From contig DASXYU010000018.1 of assembly GCA_036502295.1 (NCBI GenBank), forward strand, positions 1 through 11,700: a DNA stretch of 11,700 bases, written 5' to 3'. Position numbers and translations under genes: made by a program. The notes beneath the pieces are model-generated. The model was given only the letters and a program-made list of their open reading frames with translations. It did not search any database and was not told the DNA's origin. Positions 1 to 6,860 of this stretch are shown piece after piece. Source of the DNA: DASXYU01 sp036502295 (GTDB lineage: Bacteria > Actinomycetota > Actinomycetes > Mycobacteriales > Jatrophihabitantaceae). The first letter of the stretch is position 1; every line of letters starts with the position of its first letter.

Positions 1-855
1 AAGCGCGAGCGGCGTCGCCCTCTTCAACACCACTGAAGGTCAAGACCTCGCTGGACGCGATGTCGCAGCGCGACTTCACTGTCACCGCCCGAGTGACGAG
101 CCGGGATGAGGTCGGCCAGATGGCCGCCGTACTCGATCACACAGATCAATCTGTGTGACGTGCTCAGCACCGTCGTCACGACGGCCGACTCGGTCGCCGC
201 CGCAGCCGAGGAGCTTTCGGCCTCAGCCGTGCAGATCTCCGCCGCCGCGGAGGAGACCAGCGCGCAAGCCAACGAAGCGGCACGGGTCGCCTCGAGCGCC
301 GTCGCCGCGGCGGACGCCACGAACACCACGATCTCGAAGTTGGGAGTCTCCAGCGAGGAGATCGGCAACGTGGTGAAGGTGATCACCTCGATCGCGGAGC
401 AGACGAACCTGCTCGCGTTGAACGCCACGATTGAGGCGGCGCGTGCCGGCGGGATGGGCAAGGGCTTCGCGGTGGTCGCCAGCGAGGTCAAGGACCTGGC
501 ACAGGAGACGACGAAGGCCACCGAGGAGATCGTGTCGAGGGTCGAGGCGATCCAGAAGGACACCAACGACGCCGTCCTCGCGATCGGTGAGATCGCCCAG
601 GTCATCGGCGCGATCAACGACTTCAACCTCACGATCGCCTCCGCGGTGGAGGAGCAGACCGCCACCACCAACGAGATGAGCCGCAACGTTGCCGCGGCTG
701 CCTCCGGCAGCGGTGACATCTCGCAGAACATCACGGCCGTCGCCACAGCTGCGGAGGAGACGACCCAGGCCGTCGCCCTCACCCGTTCAGCGACCGATGA
801 CCTCGCTCGCCAGGCGGCCAACCTGCGCGCGCAGGTGGCGAGTTTCGTCTACTAG
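1..855 (+). pseudogene. Broken methyl-accepting chemotaxis protein (HAMP + signalling domain, 5' end outside window)
   Basis: This is a degraded sibling of the intact chemoreceptor at 1045-2709. Bases 39-158 encode the HAMP end (VKTSLDAMSQRDFTV...RDEVGQMAAVL) in one frame, which stops at TGA 156-158. From about 136 the signalling domain continues in the next frame to TAG 853-855. Relative to the intact gene the break is a 2-nt loss. A second lesion near 270/271 removes 105 nt (35 residues) of the N-terminal signalling helix, with no matching loss in the C-terminal helix. The hairpin tip (EQTNLLALNATIEAARAG) is perfectly kept. The first ~35 bases do not align cleanly with the intact HAMP linker; the first frame and another each match parts, so more damage upstream is possible. 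GTG160 or ATG106 could start a soluble fragment, but neither has a ribosome site. A pseudogene is the best reading; programmed frameshifting or a sequencing error at the 137-158 hairpin are alternatives for the frame break. Confidence 0.85.
137..158. repeat. Perfect 10-bp inverted repeat at the chemoreceptor frameshift
   Basis: The arms are TCACACAGAT (137-146) and ATCTGTGTGA (149-158), separated by the two bases CA. The premature stop TGA is the last three bases of the right arm. The intact paralogue has no such palindrome at the matching position. Its place at the point where the reading frame changes suggests the palindrome and the frame change arose together, for example by hairpin-templated repair or slippage. 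That mechanism is inferred. Confidence 0.85.
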
Positions 856-879
856 GACATGCGCGATGGCAGGGCACAA

Positions 880-903
880 GGGGCTTCAGCTATCTGAAGC
901 CCC
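880..903 (+). terminator. Hairpin terminator after the broken chemoreceptor gene
   Basis: GGGGCTTCAG (880-889) pairs perfectly with CTGAAGCCCC (894-903) around a CTAT loop, starting 25 bases after the stop codon. No T-tract follows, as is common for actinobacterial intrinsic terminators. It separates the broken gene from the intact chemoreceptor, so the two are probably separate transcription units. Confidence 0.75.
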
Positions 904-932
904 GCTGTGCATATGGCGACAAATCACCCGTT

Positions 933-960
933 TAGACAGTGTGTTTTCACCCGCTACTTA
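933..960 (+). promoter_or_regulatory. Possible promoter of the intact chemoreceptor gene
   Basis: The 189-bp gap before the chemoreceptor holds a relatively AT-rich patch with TAGACA (933-938), a 16-bp spacer and TACTTA (955-960). This loosely fits a housekeeping-sigma promoter with a leader of about 80 bases. No clear motility-sigma site was recognised. The call rests on sequence resemblance only. Confidence 0.3.
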
Positions 961-1044
961 AGTGCGCCTAGCTAACTGGTATCGCCCCGTGGTCGATGGT
1001 CTCTGTGCGCTTCAAGATCATCGACTCCCTAGAGAGGCTGCTTC

Positions 1045-2709
1045 GTGACCAGCATCGCGTTCCGACCGCCCACCGCCGCACTTCCCTCAGTTCAGCGCCC
1101 TACGACCGGCTTCTTCGCCGCAGTACGTCAGCTCGGTGCGAACCGCGGCGTCCGCACGAAGCTGCTCACAGCCGTCGGCCTGCTCGCGATCGTCGCGATC
1201 ATCGGCGGGGTCTTCGCCAACGCCGCGCTGCGCAACCTGGGCAACCAGGTGGGCACCCTGGCGACGTCGCAGAACAACGGCACCACACCGATCTTCGAGG
1301 CCGATGTGCAGATGGAGAAGGCCGTGCAGATGGTGGCGTGGCTCAACGGCACGCCCGCCTCGAGCATTTCCCAGATCCTCCCGGCCATCAAGACTGTCGA
1401 CGCCGAGGTCAATGCGAACATCAAGACCGTCAACGCCATGCTTGGCAGCACCCCCACGCCGTGGTGGACGTCCTTCACCGACGGCTGGACGAAGTTCGTC
1501 ACCCTGCGCGACAAGACGCTCGTCCCGGCGGCTGAGGCCGGCGACCAAGCCGCGTTCGGCGCCGCGATCCAGACGAAACTGACTCCGATCACCACGCAGA
1601 TGGAGTCGGCGATGACGGCTGCCACCAAGGAGACGCTCGCCTACTACGCCTCCGCCGCCGGCTCCGCGAAGAGCTACGCCAGCAGCAAGGGTGCCCAGGT
1701 GCTCATCGTCCTGGCCGTGGGTCTCATCGTCGCCTTCGCACTGAGCCTCTTCATCGCGCGAGCGATCCGGCGTCCGCTGCTGAGGGTGAAGGGCTCGCTG
1801 GAGGCGCTCTCCAACCGCGACCTCACCGCCTCGGCGGGAGTTGCCTCGAAGGACGAGGTGGGCCAGATGGCCGCCGCCCTCGAGACGGCGCAGAGCAATC
1901 TGCGTCAGATCATGGCGGGTGTCGTCGCCTCCGCGGACTCGGTTGCGGCTTCGGCTGAGGAACTGTCGGCATCGTCGGTGCAGATCGCGGCCGCCGCCGA
2001 GGCGACCTCGGTGCAGGCCGGTGCCGTGGCATCGGGCTCGGAGCAGGTGTCGTACAACATCCAGACCGTCGCTTCCGGAGCCGAGGAGATGGATGCCTCG
2101 ATCCGCGAGATCGCGGAGAACGCCAACCAGGCGGCGCGGGTCGCAGCCGGCGCGGTGGACGCCGCCCAGGCAACCAACGAGACGGTCGCCAAGCTGGGTA
2201 TCTCGTCGGCGGAGATCGGCAACGTGGTGAAGGTGATCACCTCGATCGCCGAGCAGACGAACCTGCTCGCGTTGAACGCCACGATTGAGGCGGCTCGGGC
2301 CGGCGAGATGGGCAAGGGCTTCGCCGTGGTCGCCAACGAGGTCAAGGACCTCGCCCAGGAGACGACGAAGGCCACCGAGGAGATCGTCACGAAGGTCGAG
2401 GCCATCCAGCGTGATACGCAGGACGCGGTGTCGGCCATCGGCGAGATCGCACACGTGATCGGCTCGATCAACGACTACAACCTCACCATCGCCTCCGCGG
2501 TGGAGGAGCAGACCGCCACCACCAACGAGATGAGCCGAAACGTCGCGCAGGCGGCGAGTGGCTCGGGTGAGATTGCGAACAACATCACCGGTGTGGCGTC
2601 GGCCGCGAGCCAGACGACCGCGGCGGTGGGGCAGACCCGCTCGGCCACCGACGAGCTCGCGCGTCAGGCGGCCGACCTCCGAGCCCAAGTCGGCTCGTTC
2701 GTCTACTGA
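1045..2709 (+). CDS. Membrane methyl-accepting chemotaxis protein
   Basis: A transmembrane chemoreceptor of 554 residues that senses an unknown extracellular cue and controls the CheA/CheW kinase complex. GTG1045 is the start, preceded by AGAGAGG seven bases upstream. There is a cytoplasmic N-tail of about 35 residues, TM1 at 39-61, a helical extracytoplasmic domain at about 62-215 (four-helix-bundle type, rich in Ala/Thr/Lys), TM2 at 218-240, HAMP at about 237-290 and the signalling coiled coil at about 295-554. The kinase-contact hairpin tip is near 400-432 (SIAEQTNLLALNATIEAARA, then EMGKGF). The C-terminus (GSFVY) lacks a CheR-docking pentapeptide of the NWETF type. No other chemotaxis gene is in the window. 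From base 2212 to the stop it aligns without gaps to 358-855, at a constant offset of 1854. The family is certain; the ligand cannot be told. Confidence 0.96.
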   Translation: MTSIAFRPPTAALPSVQRPTTGFFAAVRQLGANRGVRTKLLTAVGLLAIVAIIGGVFANAALRNLGNQVGTLATSQNNGTTPIFEADVQMEKAVQMVAWLNGTPASSISQILPAIKTVDAEVNANIKTVNAMLGSTPTPWWTSFTDGWTKFVTLRDKTLVPAAEAGDQAAFGAAIQTKLTPITTQMESAMTAATKETLAYYASAAGSAKSYASSKGAQVLIVLAVGLIVAFALSLFIARAIRRPLLRVKGSLEALSNRDLTASAGVASKDEVGQMAAALETAQSNLRQIMAGVVASADSVAASAEELSASSVQIAAAAEATSVQAGAVASGSEQVSYNIQTVASGAEEMDASIREIAENANQAARVAAGAVDAAQATNETVAKLGISSAEIGNVVKVITSIAEQTNLLALNATIEAARAGEMGKGFAVVANEVKDLAQETTKATEEIVTKVEAIQRDTQDAVSAIGEIAHVIGSINDYNLTIASAVEEQTATTNEMSRNVAQAASGSGEIANNITGVASAASQTTAAVGQTRSATDELARQAADLRAQVGSFVY

Positions 2710-2735
2710 GGTATCCAGCTAGCAGGTACCGACCC

Positions 2736-2772
2736 TGTGAGGCCCCCGGCGTGTGAGGCTGGGGGCCTCACA
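2736..2772. terminator. Strong bidirectional terminator between convergent genes
   Basis: TGTGAGGCCCCC (2736-2747) and GGGGGCCTCACA (2761-2772) form a perfect 12-bp stem with a 13-nt loop. The hairpin lies between the chemoreceptor stop (2709) and the stop of the convergent DUF2889 gene (2817), so it can serve both. No strong T-tract is present on either strand. The rest of the 107-bp gap shows nothing else recognisable. Confidence 0.8.
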
Positions 2773-2816
2773 CAAACCCCTGGGAAACAGCTGGTCGCGT
2801 CGCCGCGTGTATGCGG

Positions 2817-3728
2817 CTACGCGACCGAAAGTTCGAGCAGGTCGGGGACGTCCGCGAACATCCGCAACGCGTCGTTCAGGTGTGTGCAGGTCGCGATGCC
2901 GAGGAAGTCCTCGCTGATGGTCGCGTCGATCTCCGCGGGGGAGCGGCCGTCGAGCCAGCTGCCACTTCCTCCCGCCGACGGGCACTCGCGCCACGGCAAC
3001 TGCCCGCCCGTGACGCGCACGTCCGCGAAGCGCGGGCCGTCCTCGGTGAGGTCGAGACGCGCCTCGACGTTCCATTCGTGCAGCGCACGGACGACGCCGT
3101 TGGCGTCCGCATACCAGTCCCGGTGAGTCAACGAGACCTCGGAGCCGGCGATGCTCAGCACTCGCGAACGGCGCATCGACAACGGCGACCGCGGCTCGGT
3201 GTTCGGCAACCAACGCTCGGCAGGTGCCGGCTCGGGGCGTTCGGGCCCGAGCTCCATGCTGAGGACGCCGTCGGCCGCGGCGATGCGGGTGAGCACCTCG
3301 CCGCCACTGCGCCAACCCGAGCACTGGTCGACGAAGTCCAACGGGATCCGTGCGCTCGATCTGCTGGCGCCCATCTCCTCGATCACCGTGTGCTGACCGG
3401 CGATGCGCAGGGTGATCGGCATCTCCCAGAACAGGCGCCGGAGCAGTCGCTGCTCGCTATCACCGGAGGCAAGAGCCGCCGTCCGCCCGCGTAAGCCACT
3501 CGCGGCGGAGGCACCGATGACTGTCGAGCGCATGCCCTCGGGCATCGCAGCTGCGCCGGAGAGCCCGATGAGAACCGTGCGGCCGGCGACCTCAGCGACG
3601 AACCCGGCGGAGCGGGCGACAACATCGTCGACGGCATCGACCGCGCGCGCCCGCACGGTGCAGGACTGTGATCGTCCCGAGGGGAGCTCAGGCAGGAGGA
3701 CGTCCACGAGCGCGGCACGAGTGATCAT
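2817..3728 (-). CDS. DUF2889-containing protein of unknown function
   Basis: A 303-residue protein. Its C-terminal third carries the pattern I associate with DUF2889: an RRSR segment (186-189), a THRDWYAD...VRALHEW stretch (201-219), PWRECP with Cys249, then an acidic region and the terminal CTHLND block (Cys281-His283). The N-terminal ~180 residues are not recognised and make the protein longer than the DUF2889 proteins I know (about 200 residues). There is no signal peptide or membrane segment. The start at 3728 has GGGAGG 12 bases upstream and AAGGA only 3 bases upstream, so spacing is imperfect. It is divergent from the SDR-PPOX-aldolase operon across 117 bp. A shared role in acyl-CoA or steroid-like metabolism is a guess from position; the biochemical function is unknown. 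Confidence 0.75.
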   Translation of the reverse strand: MITRAALVDVLLPELPSGRSQSCTVRARAVDAVDDVVARSAGFVAEVAGRTVLIGLSGAAAMPEGMRSTVIGASAASGLRGRTAALASGDSEQRLLRRLFWEMPITLRIAGQHTVIEEMGASRSSARIPLDFVDQCSGWRSGGEVLTRIAAADGVLSMELGPERPEPAPAERWLPNTEPRSPLSMRRSRVLSIAGSEVSLTHRDWYADANGVVRALHEWNVEARLDLTEDGPRFADVRVTGGQLPWRECPSAGGSGSWLDGRSPAEIDATISEDFLGIATCTHLNDALRMFADVPDLLELSVA

Positions 3729-3758
3729 TCGTCCTTACTACCTCCCGCTCGGTAGGCA

Positions 3759-3809
3759 GCGCCAGTGTTCGTGCGCCAGTGCAGCGCGACGCGCCCACTT
3801 GCGCCAATG
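3759..3809. repeat. Three GCGCCARTG repeats in the divergent promoter region
   Basis: GCGCCAGTG occurs exactly at 3759-3767 and 3773-3781, and GCGCCAATG at 3801-3809. The starts are 14 and 28 bases apart. The last copy directly abuts the proposed -35 box (TTGACT, 3810-3815) of the SDR operon. This layout would suit a regulator binding between the DUF2889 gene and the operon. No regulator gene is adjacent. Confidence 0.5.
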
Positions 3810-3846
3810 TTGACTGCCATCGGCGTGACTCATAGCTTGAACTATG
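3810..3846 (+). promoter_or_regulatory. Predicted leaderless promoter of the SDR operon
   Basis: TTGACT (3810-3815), a 17-bp spacer, TAGCTT (3833-3838), then seven bases to GTG3846. A transcript from this promoter would start at or next to the GTG, giving a leaderless mRNA; this explains why no Shine-Dalgarno sequence is seen. A short palindrome, CATAG-N6-CTATG (3831-3846), overlays the -10 box and start point and could be an operator. Confidence 0.5.
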
Positions 3847-4682
3847 TGACAAGGGTGTCAGTAGCCACCGGCGCGGGCCGGGGCATGGGTAGGGCCTGCG
3901 CTGATCGTCTCGCCGCGGACTTCGACATCGTCGTTGCGGTGGACATCAACGAGCAGGCCGCAGCGGGAGCCGCAGCCGCGATTCCGGAAGGCAGGGGACT
4001 GCCCTTCGCCGCCGACGTCTCAAGCCGTGAATCCATGGCGGCTCTGGCCGAGTACGTGAGATCGCTGGGCGACTTCGGTGGCCTCGCACACGCCGCAGCG
4101 ATCTCGCCCACCATGGCCGACTGGAGCCGACTCATCTCGGTCGATCTCCTCGGCACGGCCTACATCCTCGAGGCCTTCGAGCCGCTGGTCGGGCAGGGGA
4201 GTGCCGCGGTCTGCTTCGCCTCCTGCTCGGCCTACATGATCCCTGAGCCGCTCGACCCCGAGGTCAGCGCGGCACTTGACGATCCGCTCGCCGACGACTT
4301 GCTCGACACGCTGGCAACACTCGGCGCCCGTGGTCCTGCTGCGGGTTCGCAGGCCGCCTACCCGTGGGCGAAGCGTGCCGTCGTCCGCCTGGCACAGCGC
4401 ACCGCGCTGCGCTGGGGCAAGCAGGGCGGCCGCGTCATCTCGATCTCCCCCGGCATCATCGACACCCCGCAGGCGCAACAGGAACTCAAGGAGACGCCGG
4501 CGATCCAGTACATGATCGACTCGACGCCGCTGGGGCGCATGGGCCGGCCCGAGGAGGTCGCCGAGTTCGTCGCCTTCCTGCTCTCACCGGGCGCCAGTTA
4601 CCTCAACGGCATCGACGTCCTCATCGACGGCGGCATGATGCCCGCCCTCGCTCCGATGCTCGCCGCGAGGAACGCCGGATGA
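3846..4682 (+). CDS. Short-chain dehydrogenase/reductase, 3-alpha-HSD/carbonyl-reductase type
   Basis: A classical-fold SDR of 278 residues that interconverts a hydroxyl and a ketone using a nicotinamide cofactor. It has the cofactor loop TGAGRGMG (8-15), Asp33 at the end of beta-2 (suggesting NAD(H)), a catalytic Ser at 126-128, YPWAK (Tyr172/Lys176) and the C-terminal IDVLIDGG. Two features are unusual. The NNAG motif is replaced by AHAAA (81-85). Also, about 44 residues separate Ser from Tyr instead of about 13, so there is an inserted lid of about 30 residues. Both resemble my recollection of Comamonas testosteroni 3-alpha-hydroxysteroid dehydrogenase/carbonyl reductase. The frame is open 27 codons further upstream, but that stretch is not SDR-like; GTG3846 is chosen because it sits at the predicted leaderless start. 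GTG3855 is possible. It overlaps the next gene by ATGA. A steroid-like substrate is inferred. Confidence 0.9.
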   Translation: MTRVSVATGAGRGMGRACADRLAADFDIVVAVDINEQAAAGAAAAIPEGRGLPFAADVSSRESMAALAEYVRSLGDFGGLAHAAAISPTMADWSRLISVDLLGTAYILEAFEPLVGQGSAAVCFASCSAYMIPEPLDPEVSAALDDPLADDLLDTLATLGARGPAAGSQAAYPWAKRAVVRLAQRTALRWGKQGGRVISISPGIIDTPQAQQELKETPAIQYMIDSTPLGRMGRPEEVAEFVAFLLSPGASYLNGIDVLIDGGMMPALAPMLAARNAG

Positions 4683-5194
4683 TAGAACTCGAGGAGCCGA
4701 AGTTGAAGGAGTCGAGCTTGAAAGAGCCGAGCTTGAAAGAACAGCGTCGCGGCCAGAAGCTCGCGATGAGCGCTGCGGAAATCGACGAGTACCTCGGTAC
4801 CGCCAGCACCCTGCGCCTCGCTTCGGTAGGCGCCAACGGCGGGCCGCACATCAGCCCGCTCTGGTTCGTCTGGGACGGCGCGAACATCTGGCTCACCTCG
4901 GTCGTGAAGAGCCAGCGCTGGGTGAACCTGCTGCGCGATCCGCGCGTCGCCGCGGTCATCGACGGTGGCGATGACTTCATGTCGCTGCACGGCGTCGAGG
5001 TGATCGGCCGCGTCGAGCCTGTTGGCGACGTCCCACGGCTGAACAACCCCGACGAGCGCGTCGCCGAACCCGAGCGTCTCTTCGGCGACAAATACGGCGG
5101 CGGCAAGTACGTCTCCGACGAGCGGCATGCTTGGCTGAAGCTCATCCCCGAAAAGATCGTCTCCTGGGACTACCGAAAGATGTCGAAGGGCTAA
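4679..5194 (+). CDS. Pyridoxamine-5'-phosphate-oxidase-like (PPOX) split-barrel protein
   Basis: A 171-residue cytoplasmic protein of the FMN/F420-binding split-beta-barrel family. The core starts at MSAAEIDEYL (30-39). It continues with LRLASVGANGGPHISPLWFV (45-64), then WDGANIWLTS, a KSQRWVNLLRDPRVAAV stretch (77-93) and VIGRVEP (108-114), the usual strand order of PPOX oxidoreductases. These proteins reduce or oxidise small molecules with flavin or F420; which one cannot be read here. ATG4679 overlaps the SDR stop (ATGA) and has GAGGA seven bases upstream, indicating translational coupling. It adds a charged N-terminal tail of 29 residues with three five-residue repeats. The internal ATG4766 fits the usual family start but lacks a good ribosome site. 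The next gene begins four bases after the stop. It may serve as the redox partner of the operon. Confidence 0.88.
   Translation: MIELEEPKLKESSLKEPSLKEQRRGQKLAMSAAEIDEYLGTASTLRLASVGANGGPHISPLWFVWDGANIWLTSVVKSQRWVNLLRDPRVAAVIDGGDDFMSLHGVEVIGRVEPVGDVPRLNNPDERVAEPERLFGDKYGGGKYVSDERHAWLKLIPEKIVSWDYRKMSKG
4697..4741 (+). repeat. Three 15-bp in-frame tandem repeats in the PPOX gene
   Basis: Units at 4697-4711, 4712-4726 and 4727-4741 encode PKLKE, SSLKE and PSLKE. Units two and three differ at only two bases. The unit is a multiple of three, so copy-number change would lengthen or shorten the charged N-terminal tail without breaking the frame. Confidence 0.85.
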
Positions 5195-5198
5195 CTAC

Positions 5199-6845
5199 AT
5201 GACGCGACCGCTTCCCGCGATCGGTGTGCTGGACGGTTTCTTCTGGACCTCCGGCCAAGACGGAAAGCTTCGCCTACAGCAGTGCAGTTCCTGCGGAACG
5301 CTGCGGCACACGCCGCGCGTGGTCTGCGCCAAGTGCCGCTCGTCCGACGCGGAGATCGTCGCGGTCTCCGGCCACGCCACCGTCGTGGCCTTCACCGTCA
5401 ACGCCCACCAGTGGACGCCGGCATTGCCGCCGCCCTATGTCGTCGCCATCGTGCAGATCGACGAGCAGCACGACATCCGCCTCACCACCAACCTCGTCAA
5501 CGTCGAACCCGAGACGGCCCGCATCGGGCTGCGGGTGAGGGTCGCCTTCGAACAGCACGGCGACACCAGGGACGCCGACGTCTGGCTGCCCGTCTTCGAG
5601 CCGAACGGTGAGCCGGACGTCGAGGTCACCGTGGAGGACGATGTCCGTCCTCTCGTCCGCCAACCCGTCTCGACGAAACGCTTCGAGCACGACGTCGTCC
5701 TCTCCGGAGTGGGGCAGTCGCGAACCGGACGGCGTCTCATGGTCGACCCGCTCTCGCTCACCGTGGAGGCCTGCACGAAGGCGATCGAGGACGCGGGCCT
5801 CACCTTCGCCGACGTCGACGGACTCGCGACCTACCCCGGAGCGGAGGGCTACGCGATCGGCCACAGCGAGGGTGGTGTCACCGCCGTCGAGGAGGCGCTG
5901 CAGCTCAAGCCGACGTGGATCAACGGCGGCGGCGAGACGCCGGGGCAGGCGGGCTCGATCATCGCCGCGATGCTCGCGGTGAGTGCCGGTCTCTGTAGGC
6001 ACGTCCTCGTCTTCCGGACGGTGTGGGAGTCGACGCACGCCGTCCTCGGCCCCCATCCGGACGGCTCGGCCCGCCTCGACGCGGAGTGGAGCAAGTACCG
6101 GCTGCCCTATGGCGCCTTCTCGGCGGCGAACTGGATCGGCATGTACGCCAACCTCTACCTGCACAAGTATGGCGTCGACCGCACGATGCTCGGCCGCATT
6201 GCCACCACCACGCGGGCGCACGCCGCCCTCAATCCGGTCGCGATCTACAAAGACCCGATCTCGATGGACGACTATTTCAACGCCCGCCCGGTGAGTTCAC
6301 CCTTCGGCCTCTACGACTGCGATGTGCCGTGCGACGGCGCCATCGCGGTGATCGTCTCTGCGGCCGCAACCGCCGGTGATCTGCGGCAGCCGCCGGTGCG
6401 AGTCAACGCGGTGGGCACGCAGATCCTTGAGCGGTTGTCGTGGGACCAGGGCACCCTCACCCACGAACCGCAGACGATGGGCCCGGCCGCACACCTCTGG
6501 ACGAGGACGGACCTGACGCCCGCCGACGTCGACGTCGCGCTGCTGTATGACGGCTTTACCTTCAACGCGGTCTCATGGCTCGAGGGACTCGGGTTCTGCG
6601 AGTTCGGCGGCGCCACCGACTTCATCGGTGACGGCTCGACGATCGCGCTCGGCGGCAGGCTCCCGCTGAACACGCACGGCGGTCAGCTCTCCGCCGGACG
6701 CACGCACGGCTTCGGCTACATCCAAGAGGCGATGCTGCAGATGCGGGGTGAGGCGGGGGCGCACCAGGTCGCAGGTGCTGAGGTCGCGGTGGCGACCACC
6801 GGCGGTGGCGCGCCGGGCAGCGCCTTCTTGCTCACCAAGTGGTGA
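5199..6845 (+). CDS. DUF35 zinc-ribbon/OB domain fused to Ltp2-like thiolase-fold aldolase
   Basis: A 548-residue two-domain protein. Residues 1-~135 are a DUF35 acyl-CoA-binding domain: a zinc ribbon CSSC (29-32) and CAKC (43-46) followed by an OB-fold. Residues ~165-548 are a lipid-transfer/SCP-x thiolase fold with DVDGLATYPG (206-214), LLYDGFTFN (448-456), NTHGG (491-495) and a Gly-rich tail GGGAPGSA. The usual thiolase Cys nucleophile is missing; the matching segment reads ETPGQAGS (246-253). That is the pattern of Ltp2-type aldolases, which split beta-hydroxy-acyl-CoAs from steroid side chains by retro-aldol cleavage and work with a DUF35 partner. Here partner and enzyme are one chain. 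ATG5199 has GAAGGG eight bases upstream and lies four bases after the PPOX stop. Its substrate is unknown; no ChsH1-like hydratase gene is present. A catalytically different thiolase homologue is the main alternative. Confidence 0.88.
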   Translation: MTRPLPAIGVLDGFFWTSGQDGKLRLQQCSSCGTLRHTPRVVCAKCRSSDAEIVAVSGHATVVAFTVNAHQWTPALPPPYVVAIVQIDEQHDIRLTTNLVNVEPETARIGLRVRVAFEQHGDTRDADVWLPVFEPNGEPDVEVTVEDDVRPLVRQPVSTKRFEHDVVLSGVGQSRTGRRLMVDPLSLTVEACTKAIEDAGLTFADVDGLATYPGAEGYAIGHSEGGVTAVEEALQLKPTWINGGGETPGQAGSIIAAMLAVSAGLCRHVLVFRTVWESTHAVLGPHPDGSARLDAEWSKYRLPYGAFSAANWIGMYANLYLHKYGVDRTMLGRIATTTRAHAALNPVAIYKDPISMDDYFNARPVSSPFGLYDCDVPCDGAIAVIVSAAATAGDLRQPPVRVNAVGTQILERLSWDQGTLTHEPQTMGPAAHLWTRTDLTPADVDVALLYDGFTFNAVSWLEGLGFCEFGGATDFIGDGSTIALGGRLPLNTHGGQLSAGRTHGFGYIQEAMLQMRGEAGAHQVAGAEVAVATTGGGAPGSAFLLTKW

Positions 6846-6860
6846 TCTATCGCCTGCGGC

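Noticed and set aside
106..162. ATG106 or GTG160 as a real start for a soluble chemoreceptor
   Set aside because: No ribosome-binding site precedes either, and the upstream frame encodes conserved HAMP sequence, so this is the broken middle of a longer gene.
856..1044. A riboswitch (for example cyclic-di-GMP type) before the chemoreceptor
   Set aside because: Apart from the terminator of the upstream gene, no conserved riboswitch core could be recognised in this gap.
1087..2688. A 533-codon open frame on the minus strand inside the chemoreceptor gene
   Set aside because: It is antisense to a clear chemoreceptor, its product is Arg/Gly/His-rich with no recognisable domain, and such frames are common in high-GC coding DNA.
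4364..4678. N-terminal extension of the PPOX frame inside the SDR gene
   Set aside because: The extension is the shifted reading of SDR codons. ATG4679 has GAGGA at seven bases and an ATGA overlap with the SDR.
6846..6860. A terminator between the convergent aldolase and monooxygenase genes
   Set aside because: Only a 5-bp CGCCT/AGGCG pairing is present around 6850-6880, too weak and partly inside the coding region.
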